A stretch of 64,000 bases of DNA from an uncultured Armatimonadota bacterium. Lineage in GTDB: Bacteria; Armatimonadota; Fimbriimonadia; Fimbriimonadales; Fimbriimonadaceae. Shown here in pieces: positions 52,620-61,729 of this stretch. The translations under genes and the position numbers were made by a program. Every line of letters begins with the position of its first letter. Positions within the stretch are counted from its first letter, which is position 1. The stretch covers positions 19,569 through 83,568 of the forward strand of contig CAIYMO010000019.1 of assembly GCA_903927345.1 (NCBI GenBank). Reading direction: 5' to 3'. The notes beneath the pieces are model-generated. The model did no database searches and was not told the DNA's origin. It saw nothing but the letters and a program-made list of their open reading frames with translations.

Positions 52620-53184
52620 TTTGTGCTTCCGAAATCTCTACGTTGCCCGTCAATATCTGCTTAAACACCTTCGTGCCGATCTTTACGGGCTGAGTAATCA
52701 ACTGGTAAGTGCCGTGCTCACGAGCTGCCTCGATACAAACGGTGTAATCGCCCTGAGCCACCAGCTCTCCTTTGTCATTCTTTCCGTCCCAAGCCACTGA
52801 GTACTTTCCAGCGTCCCGGGTCGGAGCCGATACAGTCGCGACCAAATCGCCCCCTGCCACCTTTTTTCGGTCTTCTTCACGTCGGAACCACCGACGAAGA
52901 TCGGGGATCCAGCGAGGGCCACGACGTCCCGTTTGAACATACAGATTGAGTGTCCTGACCGACTTGCCATCTTTGTCTTCAAGCCATACCGCAACGTAGG
53001 GTCTGTGGGTGCGGAACCCTTGTTGGGTTGCAATCGTGTAGGAAATCAAGAGCTCGAACTTGGGGTCAAACTGGCTCGCGCGAACTGGTTCACCAGCAAG
53101 AAGTCTTGCCGCGGGGAGTCCGATCCCAACCGCGCTCAAGGCAGAGAGGAGGGTCCGTCGAGAAATCTGTTGATGCTCTTTCAT
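52591..53184 (-). CDS. DUF2271 domain protein with Tat signal
   Basis: A 197-aa exported protein. The N-terminus has a twin-arginine signal (ISRRTLLSALSAVGIGLPAA), implying export of a folded, possibly cofactor-bearing protein. The DUF2271 domain has YVAVWLEDKDGK, TLNLYV, RWFRREE and AWDGKNDKGELVAQGDY, a beta-sandwich. ATG 53184 is chosen because the signal begins there. The genes for ApbE (5 bp upstream) and PepSY are its usual partners; ApbE may attach FMN to a component of the same system. Confidence 0.82.
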   Translation of the reverse strand: MKEHQQISRRTLLSALSAVGIGLPAARLLAGEPVRASQFDPKFELLISYTIATQQGFRTHRPYVAVWLEDKDGKSVRTLNLYVQTGRRGPRWIPDLRRWFRREEDRKKVAGGDLVATVSAPTRDAGKYSVAWDGKNDKGELVAQGDYTVCIEAAREHGTYQLITQPVKIGTKVFKQILTGNVEISEAQIEFRKRAKA

Positions 53185-53188
53185 GCAA

Positions 53189-54073
53189 TTATCGTTGTCC
53201 CGATTGCGACAGCAGAGTCCATTCAGCATTGGATAAATTCTGCCCGCTGGAAAGTGTTACGAAATAAGCGATCCCAGGTTCACTTTCGAGCTCCTTTTTG
53301 TTACTGGCCACACTCAAAACGGTGGACCAAACATCCGCCAACATCGCACTTTGTGCAACGACTGTGACAGAACTGACAAACAAAGCAGACTTACCTGAGC
53401 GGGGATCGATGATGTGGGAGTGCCACTGACCATCGATCATTTGACCCCTGCGTTGGCCCCCACTGGTTGCAACAGCAGCATTCCGAATCACAGTATCGCT
53501 TGCCCGAGACTGGTTCTCCGCATCCGAAAATGGATCAGTCACAGTCACGGTCGCCCCGCCCTGTCCTGAGTGGCGAAGATCCCCGCCAATGTTGATCACC
53601 ACGCGTTGTACTCCCATTAATGACTGAGCCCGATCAATACACTGATCAACAATGAAGCCCTTTGCTATCGCGTTCAGACTCCCGGTCATGGTTGTCAGCC
53701 TGCGTGCCAAGTTCCCCGATACCTCCCAAAGTGGAGTACCAGCGACTTGCGGCTGATGCGAGCGAGATGCAATAGGCAAAAATCGACCACCTGATCGTTC
53801 CCGCCACTCCTCTGCCGCCTTCAAAACAGTTGCAAGTTCCAGAGAAACTTCGATCCACTCTTCATGGGTGGCTTGGAACCGACTGAACTCGCTGTCTGCT
53901 CTGAAGGCTGAGAAGATGAGTTCAAGGCGATCAATCTCGTCAAGGATCATGCGGTTAGCTGCATCAGCAATCGCCTTGGAGTCCGTGCGCAGATGGATAT
54001 CGAGAGAGGTTCCAAGGACTCCTTCGTAGCCAGCATGAAAGTCATAGGGGCGACGAAGGGGCCAGTTGAGCAA
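53189..54073 (-). CDS. apbE: FAD:protein FMN transferase (ApbE)
   Basis: A 294-aa transferase that moves FMN from FAD onto Thr/Ser of exported flavoproteins in a Mg-dependent reaction. Family motifs: GTSLDIHL, FSAFRADSEFSRF, GSLNAIAKGFIVDQ (FAD site), INIGGDLRHSG, HIIDPRSG (Mg/catalytic Asp) and MLADVWSTVLSV. Start TTG 54073 follows immediately on the TAA of the preceding gene. There is no clear signal peptide in the visible start, and the true N-terminus may be slightly different. Part of the PepSY/DUF2271 operon. Confidence 0.9.
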   Translation of the reverse strand: MLNWPLRRPYDFHAGYEGVLGTSLDIHLRTDSKAIADAANRMILDEIDRLELIFSAFRADSEFSRFQATHEEWIEVSLELATVLKAAEEWRERSGGRFLPIASRSHQPQVAGTPLWEVSGNLARRLTTMTGSLNAIAKGFIVDQCIDRAQSLMGVQRVVINIGGDLRHSGQGGATVTVTDPFSDAENQSRASDTVIRNAAVATSGGQRRGQMIDGQWHSHIIDPRSGKSALFVSSVTVVAQSAMLADVWSTVLSVASNKKELESEPGIAYFVTLSSGQNLSNAEWTLLSQSGQR

Positions 54074-54430
54074 TTACTTACCGCCAACCGCGCGGTCTGG
54101 GCGTTGCTGAGGAACAAGAGCAATCCGCTTTGTGACGGTCATGTCGCTCTTGTAAATCTTGTAAAGCCAGTTCCCGGCCCCGGCGTAGATGTAATCGTTG
54201 TCCAGAGTGAGGGTCGTGATCGGAGGAACGCCCTGTGGCATTCCGCCCATATTTGGCCGGTCCTGAATCGCTCCGCCTTGCCCGGGAGGCAGTTGCCCAG
54301 GTCCACCCTGAAACTGTCCTTGACCCCGTTGCTGAGGACCTGCGCCCTGAGCATCGGCCCTGGCGAGCATGACGTATGGCACGGACGCGACAACGAGTCC
54401 GGCGAGGAAGGCTGAAACGGTCTTCTTCAT
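54074..54430 (-). CDS. Secreted Gln/Gly/Pro-rich protein, 118 aa
   Basis: A signal peptide (KKTVSAFLAGLVVASVPYVMLARADA) leads to a Gln/Gly/Pro-rich segment (~28-65), then a short beta unit (LTLDNDYIYAGAGNWLYKIYKSDM) resembling one blade of a propeller. First gene of the operon with ApbE, DUF2271 and PepSY. No known function; perhaps a small surface or electron-carrier-binding protein. Confidence 0.7.
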   Translation of the reverse strand: MKKTVSAFLAGLVVASVPYVMLARADAQGAGPQQRGQGQFQGGPGQLPPGQGGAIQDRPNMGGMPQGVPPITTLTLDNDYIYAGAGNWLYKIYKSDMTVTKRIALVPQQRPDRAVGGK

Positions 54431-54448
54431 ACCGTCACTCTATCACGT

Positions 54449-55408
54449 TTAGTCCCGTTGCGACTTCACCCAGCCAAGGATTTCTTCGGCAAATCCCTCG
54501 CCCCATTCGGCTCCTTGATAGGTCATATACCGCTCAAACAGGTTATGCGCCGATGGGTAGCAGCTAAACGGCGAAACGAAGTGGGGGAACTCGAACGTGA
54601 TGATCTTCTCCGCAATCTGGGCAGCCGTCTCAAGCTTGAATCGCAGGTATCGCCAGTCCGCCGGCGGGAACTTGATCGGCATATCCCGGTCGAAGGTCTC
54701 CAGGTTCGACCAGATGGTGATGCCGTACTTCTTCCCTAGCGCGGCAATGCCCTCAATGAACTTCGGAAGCTCTTCGTAGTGAACCTGCCCATCCTGGAAA
54801 GCGCAAAGATCAAAGCTCTTGTTCGTCTCGGCAAAAACGCGATCCCAGTGGTCAAAACTCTCTTCGAGCGCAAGCGCATTCTCCCCGCTCTGCTTCGCCC
54901 CCTGCGGATAAGGAGAAATCAGAACCGGAAGGTCAGCCTTGCCCTTACAGTGCTGACCGATGTGGTTGTGAATCTCGATGATGTGGGCATCATTCTTGCC
55001 CGTCTCATGCGTCAAGTACCAACCGGCAAAGCTCTTATGGTGGCCGTAGCGAGCGTACGCCTCATCAATAAACGCCTTGTTGATCTCAACTTCCTTCCAC
55101 CACGTCCGTCGCCACCAGTAGAACCCGCTGTCGTATGTCCCGAAGTACAACTTCAGCCCAAACTCGTCGGCAAACGAGTAGAACATCTCGCCGATGTCGT
55201 CATAAACCGGCAACAGCGAAGGAATCACCTGCGACGGGTAGATGCACTTATTCTTATATCCCGCCCGAATGATGACCAGCGTATCCAGCCCGATCTTGCT
55301 GTAAAGCTCAAACTCCCGCCGCCAATGCCGCTCCGTCCAGTTCTGGCTGGGAATGTCGTGCGTAATCTCATCAAGAAACGTTCCGGTGATGCGCGGTAGG
55401 GTCGGCAT
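54449..55408 (-). CDS. DUF4434-family TIM-barrel (glycosidase-like) protein
   Basis: A 319-aa protein. ITGTFLDEITHDIPSQNWTERHWRREF at the N-terminus and LYFGTYDSGFYWWRRTWW, FAGWYLTHETG and LDLISPYP-type segments fit the DUF4434 family, which has a glycoside-hydrolase-like barrel; LTHETG may carry an acid residue. No signal peptide, so cytoplasmic. It is followed 18 bp later by the secreted protein gene at 54430 in the same direction, but coupling is uncertain. Substrate unknown. Confidence 0.75.
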   Translation of the reverse strand: MPTLPRITGTFLDEITHDIPSQNWTERHWRREFELYSKIGLDTLVIIRAGYKNKCIYPSQVIPSLLPVYDDIGEMFYSFADEFGLKLYFGTYDSGFYWWRRTWWKEVEINKAFIDEAYARYGHHKSFAGWYLTHETGKNDAHIIEIHNHIGQHCKGKADLPVLISPYPQGAKQSGENALALEESFDHWDRVFAETNKSFDLCAFQDGQVHYEELPKFIEGIAALGKKYGITIWSNLETFDRDMPIKFPPADWRYLRFKLETAAQIAEKIITFEFPHFVSPFSCYPSAHNLFERYMTYQGAEWGEGFAEEILGWVKSQRD

Positions 55409-55443
55409 TTGGCAGATAGATTACCGGGCGTTAGCAGGATGTG

Positions 55444-56375
55444 ATGAGTAACATAACCAAGATGAGAAGTCGCTTGTTCGAGTCTCTCCTTGGCACCACA
55501 ATCGGTGACTCTCTTGGGCTCCCCTATGAGGGACTGACTCCGGACCGCGCAAAGAGGCTTCTCAGGGGAGATATCCGTCCGCGACTTTGGTTCGGACGCT
55601 CGTTTGTCAGCGACGACACGCTCCAGAGCATTTTCGTTTTGCAAAGCCTTCACGCCTGCCAAGGCGATGTCAACAAGTTCCAGATCGAACTTGGAAACGA
55701 CTTCGAACTTGGTTCTTAGCAATTCCGCCCGGCATCGATAAGTCCACGATTCTCGCGTGTAGCAAGCTTGTATTGGGAGTCTCACCAAGTCGGGCTGGTG
55801 TCGATTCTGGGGGTAACGGAGCGGCAATGCGGAGCGCAATCATCGGACATTGGTTCGCCGACGACCGCAAGAAGCGAATTCAGTTTACAGAGGCCGGTGC
55901 CAAGGTGACTCATATGCACACGGATGCCGTTCTGGGTGCGCAAGTCGTTTCCTTAGCCGCTTCTCTTGCGGCAAAAGGCGAGCTAAGCACTCTAATCGAT
56001 TGGGTTAAAGCCGAGTTTCCCGAGTGGCCAATTGAGTACCCAAGAAACGAACGAGGTCCCTCGGGATACGTGGTGGAAACTGTGAATTCCGTGATCGACA
56101 TCTGCTCAAAATCGCCCTCAGTAATCGAAGGAATCCACGTCGCTATCCAGCTCGGAGGCGACACGGATTCGGTTGCGGCAATTGTCGGGGGAATCCTGGG
56201 CTGTTCCGATACCTCTCACTACCAAGCCGTCTGGTCCCCATCTCTGTCGGATCTTCATCATGTCGGTGAGGGCGATCTAAGCCGTATCCCGTGGTGGAGA
56301 ATGGCGAGCTGGCACGCACGCCAACTACCGATCATCCTGGCATTTGGGCTGCGTCGGCTCCTGCCTCCGTACTGA
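55444..56375 (+). pseudogene. ADP-ribosylglycohydrolase family protein, frameshifted
   Basis: The N-terminal part (GTTIGDSLGLPYEGL ... VSDDTLQSIFV, the metal-binding SDDT) is in one frame and ends at TAG about 55719. The continuation (PPGIDKSTILA, GNGAAMRSAIIG, GGDTDSVAAIVGGIL with the second metal site) is in another frame to 56375. The two join near 55700-55715 by a single-frame step, so the gene is broken or carries a sequencing error. The intact enzyme (~310 aa) would remove ADP-ribose from proteins or small molecules. Both metal sites are conserved on each side, which suggests a recent event. Confidence 0.75.
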
Positions 56376-56594
56376 TCCTCCTGTGCATGGGCGCGCACTT
56401 TTGGCGACTCTGGCCACTCAGCTTAATGAATCTCTCGATTCATTTTTAACCAAGACATCCGCTTTTGTAAAAGAAAAATGCACCAAGGTTATGCACTTGT
56501 CCCAACATAAGATTCCTAAGATTTTGAGCTCGGCAACTTGTCTGAAGTTCCGTTGGTAAGTTACCCATGGCGGATGCGCCACAACGAGAAACCA

Positions 56595-57281
56595 ATGAAG
56601 ATCTCTCCTCTTTCCCTAACACTCGGAGTTACTGCTCTCTCACTTTTCGGATGCGGAGGCAGTGGCGTTAGCACCATCACTGAGACCAAGCTCCGTGTCG
56701 TCCATGCCTCACCAAACGCACCAAACGTTGACGTTGTCGTTGGTAGTGCAGTGGCATTTTCCAATGTCGCTTACTTCAGCGAGGGTGTCAAAACGATTCC
56801 CGCCGGTACTACGCAGGTTCGGGTACGGGCAACTGGAGGCACCACTGATGTGATCAATGCCAGTCCGATCCTGGCAACGGGTAACTACACGACTATCTTG
56901 GCCGTGAACAACCTTGCGCAAATTGAACCCCTCGTGGTCACCGAACCAGATCAGGGTCCAGGGGCCGGTCAAGCGCGGGTCAGACTGGTTCATGCCTCTC
57001 CCAGCACCGGCAATGTCGACATCTATGTCACGGCTCCAACCGCGACACTTCCGTCTACCCCCACGGTGGCAAACGTTCCATTCAAAGGCGTGAGCACTGC
57101 GCTTACGGTTGCTGCTGGCAACTACCGAGTGCGCATCACGCCCGCTGGTACTCCAGGCACTGTTGCAATTGACACCGGCACCATCACACTTGCTTCAAAC
57201 TCGGTAACGATTGCCGCCGCCCTCGATAAGGCCTCTGGCGGTTCACCATTGACAGCTAGGCTCTACACAACGAGCTACTAA
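56595..57281 (+). CDS. Lipoprotein with two DUF4397 domains
   Basis: A 228-aa surface lipoprotein. The signal (KISPLSLTLGVTALSLFGC) has lipobox LFGC, then a Gly-Gly-Ser-Gly tether. Two DUF4397 beta units follow: LRVVHASPNAPNVDVVV and VRLVHASPSTGNVDIYV, each with ... VPFKGVSTALTV and YRVRITPAG-type strands. ATG 56595 is chosen because the signal starts there; a frame to 56538 adds an implausible leader. Role in envelope or surface binding is unknown. It ends 6 bp before a terminator hairpin. The 219-bp gap before it holds nothing I recognise. Confidence 0.85.
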   Translation: MKISPLSLTLGVTALSLFGCGGSGVSTITETKLRVVHASPNAPNVDVVVGSAVAFSNVAYFSEGVKTIPAGTTQVRVRATGGTTDVINASPILATGNYTTILAVNNLAQIEPLVVTEPDQGPGAGQARVRLVHASPSTGNVDIYVTAPTATLPSTPTVANVPFKGVSTALTVAAGNYRVRITPAGTPGTVAIDTGTITLASNSVTIAAALDKASGGSPLTARLYTTSY

Positions 57282-57287
57282 GTGATT

Positions 57288-57324
57288 CCCTCCCAGCCCC
57301 TAGAGGTCCAAGGGCTGGGAGGGA
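57288..57324 (+). terminator. Transcription terminator hairpin after the DUF4397 gene
   Basis: Stem CCTCCCAGCCC/GGGCTGGGAGG (11 bp, GC-rich) with a ~12-base loop; the following bases (GAGACTTCTAAG) have no long T-run, so termination may be weak or bidirectional. Converges with the XRE-cupin gene. Confidence 0.55.
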
Positions 57325-57400
57325 GACTTCTAAGAACATCAACCAACGGCTTCCCACTAAACTGGGAAGAGCTGAGGCCCAGCTACTAAGTGGTCGGTCA

Positions 57401-58150
57401 TCACGCTCCCTCTTGTGCGTAACCGATCTCACACTCTTCGTCTCGTTTGATCGAAAGTGCTTCCTCTTCATCTTCAATCCAAACCATAAGCATTCGAGTA
57501 GGTTCGATACCGAAGGCAGAGTCTAAATCAGACTCGTAACGATGGCGATACCGGCTCCAAAAGGTGACCGAGTCGCCAGGCTCCAGAATTAGCTGGTGGG
57601 ATGAGATCGTGAATTTTAGTCGTCCCTGCAAGCAGTAGACCATTTCCTCACCTGAGTGTCGGAATCCTGCTCGCTCTTGATTCCCGTAGAGCTCGACAAC
57701 TGCTGACTGCAGTTTTCCATTTCGGATTCCGCTATCTAGGTTGTGAAGAAATCCGCTTACAAAACCTAAATTTCCCAAACGAATACGTTCAGCCTCTGGC
57801 TCGATGGGTTCAAAGTCTCGAATGCGTTTAGGTGCGGATTCTTTACGAAAGGCAACCCGCCATGATCCACTGGCTCCGCGATGGACGCGGTAGGGCAAGT
57901 TCCAATTTTCGTCAGATACCATCAGGTTCGGAGGAATCGTCTGCAGAGCGTTGCAAAGTCGCACGAGTGTTGGCTCTGCGACAGGGAATCCCTGCTCTAA
58001 TCGGAGGAGGGTGTTTTTGCTTACACCAACTCGTTCTGCCAGCCCTCGAATAGTAAGTCCACGCGCCTGGCGCAAACTCTTGATTCTTGGACCAACTATT
58101 TTGGCCGCAGCCTCTACATCGTCACATCCGACCCAGCTTAGTTTTGGCAT
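57401..58150 (-). CDS. XRE-family regulator with C-terminal cupin domain
   Basis: A 249-aa regulator. The HTH (IKSLRQARGLTIRGLAERVGVSKNTLLRLEQG) occupies ~30-65, and a cupin sensor fold ~150-230 (AGFRHSGEEMVYCLQGRLKF, LILEPGDSVTFWSRYRHRY). Such HTH-cupin proteins control small-metabolite or sugar genes. ATG 58150 (MPKLSWVG) is preferred over 58180. Divergent from the HAF-repeat gene at 58312, which it may control, but no operator is shown. Confidence 0.82.
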   Translation of the reverse strand: MPKLSWVGCDDVEAAAKIVGPRIKSLRQARGLTIRGLAERVGVSKNTLLRLEQGFPVAEPTLVRLCNALQTIPPNLMVSDENWNLPYRVHRGASGSWRVAFRKESAPKRIRDFEPIEPEAERIRLGNLGFVSGFLHNLDSGIRNGKLQSAVVELYGNQERAGFRHSGEEMVYCLQGRLKFTISSHQLILEPGDSVTFWSRYRHRYESDLDSAFGIEPTRMLMVWIEDEEEALSIKRDEECEIGYAQEGA

Positions 58151-58240
58151 TGTGCTTGTCTCTCTATTGATTATTGTCAATCTCTACCAAGCATCTGGGA
58201 CCAGAAGGGCGAATAGGTCCCAACTTGAGGCCAGGAATTT

Positions 58241-58269
58241 TTGACTTTCTCCAAATATGCACGTATAAC
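58241..58269 (+). promoter_or_regulatory. Sigma70-like promoter of the HAF-repeat gene
   Basis: TTGACT (58241-58246), a 17-bp spacer and TATAAC (58264-58269). The gene's ATG at 58312 has GGAGA at 58302-58306 as ribosome site, so a leader of ~35 bases is predicted. Confidence 0.6.
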
Positions 58270-58311
58270 CGTTCAGACAAGTCACAAAAGCGTGACCCAC
58301 TCGGAGATCAA

Positions 58312-59889
58312 ATGAGCACTAAATTGACACTAGTAGGGGTGATGGCGTCTGTCATCGCCCTTTTGCCAACTTCTGCAATGGCGCAGAACCCAGAGCCACT
58401 ACCTTCCATTCCAGGCAACTTCACGTATCCGGTTGATGTTAACAACAATGGAAAAATCATTGGTTACACGTTCAACTACAATTCAGGTGGCAGGGCGGTT
58501 CAATGGACGGGTTCGGCAGTTTTGCCTCTGAACGGCCCAACCTACAGCAGTGCCACGGCGATTAACGACAATGGGGTAATCGTCGGTTCTGGTCAATTTT
58601 CTGTTGACGGCGTTCCAAATCCAATCATGTGGGTGAACGGTGTCGCCTCATACCTTCCAACGCTGGGTCTTGGCGGAGTCGCTGTCGACATTAATGAACA
58701 AGGCGACATAGTTGGATGGGTCAACACGAACGAATTCACGGCTCCCGCGGTTTGGAGAAAGGGTCAACTCAAAGTTCTTGACGGATTCTACGCTAAGGGT
58801 GGATACGCGATCTCCATTGATGAACAGGGCCGCATATCTGGCTTGTCGGTAGGGTTGGACAATACCGGAGATCAGATCCCTACTCAGTGGACGAATGATG
58901 TTCCCACGTCCCTCCCAACGAATTTTGGAGCCGATTATGTCGGCGTTCTTGGGATCAACAAATCAGGAGCCGGTCGAACTTCTGGCTACCAGATTCAACG
59001 GCAGACGCTTCCAGATGGCACTAACTACTTCATCAATGTTGCAATCGCATGGCAAGATGGTGAGTATCGAGAGTTGCAACGACCGTTCGGAGTTGGAAAC
59101 AGCATCGCATACGGAGTTAACGCAAATGGCATGTACTTCGGCGCGTACGAGGACTTGGACGGCTACAAGGTCCCAACCTATTGGGACAACAACGGTGCAG
59201 TCCGCCTTCCACTTGACAGCGGTCGTGAGGCTATTGCGACGGCTGCTAACGAGAGTGGTCTCATCGTTGGTTACGACAAAACAGATGGGCTAAACCCAAT
59301 TCCAGTATTGTGGAGACTGAACACCATCGACACCATTACGATGGACAACTATTCGCGATCTGCGGGCCAGACTGTAATGCTGGCGGCAACAGCTAAGCGG
59401 GGCAACTCGCCAGTGGTCGGGAAGCCCATGGAATTTCGAGTAAATAACCTCTCTCTAGGGAGTGTGAAGACGGACGCATCGGGAACAGCGCGAATGAGCT
59501 ACAAAGTTCCATCTGTCCCAACGAAGCGTGTAACGGTCATGGCTTCGCTCGGCGGGAGTACATATCTGTTTCGCAACATCGTTGTCGGTCAGAACTCCGT
59601 TGCGGCGTCGGTTGCTCCACTGACGGGGTCCCGCAACCGAAACGTAATGTTGCAGGCTACTCTGCGGACAGTTGAAACAAATGAAGTGTTGGTGAACCGA
59701 GAGGTCTCGTTTATCCTTCAAGGCAAGGTCATTGCAAAGGCAAGGACAAACTCGAGAGGCTTCGCGCGGGTTCCATTCAGGCTGTCGGCTAGTCTTCCAA
59801 AATCGCGACTTCCTTTGGAAGCTCGTTTCTCAGGCGATGCAACAACGAAGTCGGCTTCTGCAAGGGCGACGTTGCTGATCGTACGTTAA
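58312..59889 (+). CDS. Secreted HAF-repeat protein with Ig-like C-terminal domains
   Basis: A 525-aa exported protein. The signal peptide (TKLTLVGVMASVIALLPTSAMAQ) starts at ATG 58312, where promoter and ribosome site fit; a frame to 58174 is rejected. Residues ~40-340 hold about six HAF repeats, each with A-x-x-IN-x-x-G-x-I-x-G and a W-x-x-G (AINDNGVIVGSG, DINEQGDIVGW, SIDEQGRISG, GVNANGMYFG, ANESGLIVG), forming a beta-propeller-like domain. Two Ig-like (Big) units follow (GKPMEFRVNNLSLGSVKTDASG, NREVSFILQGKVIAKARTNSRG). A surface or matrix protein; function unknown. Confidence 0.85.
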   Translation: MSTKLTLVGVMASVIALLPTSAMAQNPEPLPSIPGNFTYPVDVNNNGKIIGYTFNYNSGGRAVQWTGSAVLPLNGPTYSSATAINDNGVIVGSGQFSVDGVPNPIMWVNGVASYLPTLGLGGVAVDINEQGDIVGWVNTNEFTAPAVWRKGQLKVLDGFYAKGGYAISIDEQGRISGLSVGLDNTGDQIPTQWTNDVPTSLPTNFGADYVGVLGINKSGAGRTSGYQIQRQTLPDGTNYFINVAIAWQDGEYRELQRPFGVGNSIAYGVNANGMYFGAYEDLDGYKVPTYWDNNGAVRLPLDSGREAIATAANESGLIVGYDKTDGLNPIPVLWRLNTIDTITMDNYSRSAGQTVMLAATAKRGNSPVVGKPMEFRVNNLSLGSVKTDASGTARMSYKVPSVPTKRVTVMASLGGSTYLFRNIVVGQNSVAASVAPLTGSRNRNVMLQATLRTVETNEVLVNREVSFILQGKVIAKARTNSRGFARVPFRLSASLPKSRLPLEARFSGDATTKSASARATLLIVR

Positions 59890-59895
59890 CCCCGA

Positions 59896-59930
59896 GCAGG
59901 CGCTAGCCAACCCTAGCGCCTGCCCACTTT
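59896..59930 (+). terminator. Rho-independent terminator of the HAF-repeat gene
   Basis: Perfect 11-bp stem GCAGGCGCTAG/CTAGCGCCTGC (59896-59906 and 59913-59923) with 6-base loop, followed by CCACTTTT. It lies 7 bp after the stop. Confidence 0.75.
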
Positions 59931-60003
59931 TGGCAATTGGCGGAGTAAATAAGCTAATCAGAGTGTCACGTATGAAACCAGTTTGAGCTTGCAGATATGC
60001 CGC

Positions 60004-60753
60004 TCAAGCCAAGTTCCGCAAGTTAAACGCAATCGCTTGCTGGATGTGCTGATCCCAATATTCCCAGGTGTGCGCGCCTGGGAATTCTTCGTATTCGTGC
60101 GCAACTCCCGCCTCGGTCAGCATCTTGTGCATGCCCCGGTTCTGCTCCAAAAGGAAGTCCTCGGTGCCGACATCAATCCGAATCGCTGGCTTAGGATCGG
60201 CGGCTTTCGCTAGTGCCAACAGATCGTTTGGTCCACCCGGCGCTTTAACCTCACCAAAGATGAGAGTCTGTTGCTTTGTCCAGGCGTCCGAGCGGTTGTA
60301 ACCCTCATCCGGCGCCGGATAGTTATGCCCGATCATCAACGCTCCCGAGTGCGAAACCGCAGATCGGAAGAAGCCGGGATGCGCCAGAGCAACCCGAAGG
60401 GCTCCGTAACCGCCCATCGATAACCCTGCCGTGCACCAGCCACCGTCGATGTTGTACCAATGACGTAGGTAGTCAGGAAGCTCGTCAGCAATCGCGTCAA
60501 GGTACTGGTAGCCCTGCTGAGCGTTCACATAGAACCCGTGCCCACCGTCCGGCATCACGACGATCAGGGGCTTTCCGTCCACGTATCGCTCAATGCTTGT
60601 CCGACGTTGCCAAATCGTATAGTCGTCGCTGTACCCATGCAACAAGAGCATGCAGTGGTAAGGCCGAGGCACCGAAGCATCGGGGTGAATCACGTACGCT
60701 CCCATCGCCTTCCCGAGGGCCTGAGAATAGTAGTTGACGTGATGCAGAGCCAT
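60004..60753 (-). CDS. Esterase family protein (S-formylglutathione-hydrolase-like fold)
   Basis: A 249-aa cytoplasmic alpha/beta hydrolase of the Esterase (PF00756) type. HCMLLLHGYSDDYTIW is the oxyanion region, GLSMGGYG the serine elbow, IDVGTEDFLLEQN the acid and FPGAHTWEYWDQHI the histidine. No signal peptide. It is unrelated in sequence detail to the secreted esterase at 36136 but shares the fold. It lies 9 bp after mtnA's stop side (same strand), so possibly co-transcribed with mtnA and argDF. Substrate unknown. Confidence 0.85.
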   Translation of the reverse strand: MALHHVNYYSQALGKAMGAYVIHPDASVPRPYHCMLLLHGYSDDYTIWQRRTSIERYVDGKPLIVVMPDGGHGFYVNAQQGYQYLDAIADELPDYLRHWYNIDGGWCTAGLSMGGYGALRVALAHPGFFRSAVSHSGALMIGHNYPAPDEGYNRSDAWTKQQTLIFGEVKAPGGPNDLLALAKAADPKPAIRIDVGTEDFLLEQNRGMHKMLTEAGVAHEYEEFPGAHTWEYWDQHIQQAIAFNLRNLA

Positions 60754-60762
60754 GCCCGGGTT

Positions 60763-61728
60763 TTACCTGAAGCTGTAGGGCGGCTTGAAGACGCCTTTCT
60801 CGGTGATGATGTAGGAGATCAGCTCGCCCGGCGTGACGTCGAAACCAGGATTGAAGACTGGGCAGTTATCAGGGGCAACTTGGACACCTTCGATGTGGGT
60901 GATCTCGGTGCCGGTGCGCTCCTCAATCGGAATCAAATCGCCATTGGCAAGGGTCGGGTCAAAGGTTGAAGATGGAGCCGCGATCGCAAAAGGAATTCCG
61001 TGATGCTTCGCAAGAACCGCAAGCATATAGGTCCCGATCTTGTTTGCCGTATCGCCGTTCGCTGCAATCCGGTCGGCACCGGCAATGACGAAATCAACCT
61101 TCCCGGCGCGCATGAGCGATGCTGCCATTCCATCGCTAATGCTGTGGAACGGGATCTTGTCGTGAACAAGCTCAAAAGCGGTAAGTCGAAGCCCTTGCTG
61201 GCGTGGCCGAGTCTCGCATGACCAAACATGGATCCCCTTTCCTTCGGCGTGAGCCGAGCGGATGACGCCAAGCGCGGTGCCGTGTCCAGCCGTTGCAAGT
61301 GCGCCCGTGTTGCAGATCGTCAGAATGTTCGCCCCCTGAGGAATCAGCTCCGCCCCATGGCGACCAATCGACAGGTTCATTTCAAGGTCGTCCTGCTCGA
61401 TCTCTTTCGCCGTAGCGAGAATCAGCGCTGCATCACCGCTTTCCAGGGCCTGAATCTTGTCTAGCGCCCAAAATAGGTTGACGGCAGTCGGACGAGATGC
61501 CCGCAGAACCTTGTCGGCTTCAACCAAGTCTTCGCCATTCTGAGCGGCAATCGCCATCCCATAAGCCGCCGCAATCCCGATCGCCGGCGCACCCCGAACA
61601 ACCATCTCCCGAATCCCCTCCGCCACACCTGCGGCAGATGTATATCGAATCCATTCCACCCGGGTCGGGAGGATGCGCTGGTCCAACATTTCCAGCGCGC
61701 CGTCGTGCCATCGGAGGGGAGTCAGCAT
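60763..61728 (-). CDS. mtnA: S-methyl-5-thioribose-1-phosphate isomerase
   Basis: A 321-aa enzyme of the methionine salvage pathway, converting methylthioribose 1-phosphate to methylthioribulose 1-phosphate. Family signatures: RWHDGALEMLDQR (start), VRGAPAIGIAAAYGM, ILTICNTGALATAGHGTALG (catalytic Cys), WSCETRPRQQGLRLTAFEL, and FVIAGADRIAANGDTANKIGTY (catalytic Asp). Relatives convert ribose 1,5-bisphosphate; the Cys/Asp set and the HDGALE start favour MtnA. It lies 1 bp from the argDF stop, so the genes are one transcript. No other salvage gene is in view. Confidence 0.92.
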   Translation of the reverse strand: MLTPLRWHDGALEMLDQRILPTRVEWIRYTSAAGVAEGIREMVVRGAPAIGIAAAYGMAIAAQNGEDLVEADKVLRASRPTAVNLFWALDKIQALESGDAALILATAKEIEQDDLEMNLSIGRHGAELIPQGANILTICNTGALATAGHGTALGVIRSAHAEGKGIHVWSCETRPRQQGLRLTAFELVHDKIPFHSISDGMAASLMRAGKVDFVIAGADRIAANGDTANKIGTYMLAVLAKHHGIPFAIAAPSSTFDPTLANGDLIPIEERTGTEITHIEGVQVAPDNCPVFNPGFDVTPGELISYIITEKGVFKPPYSFR

Positions 61729-61729
61729 T

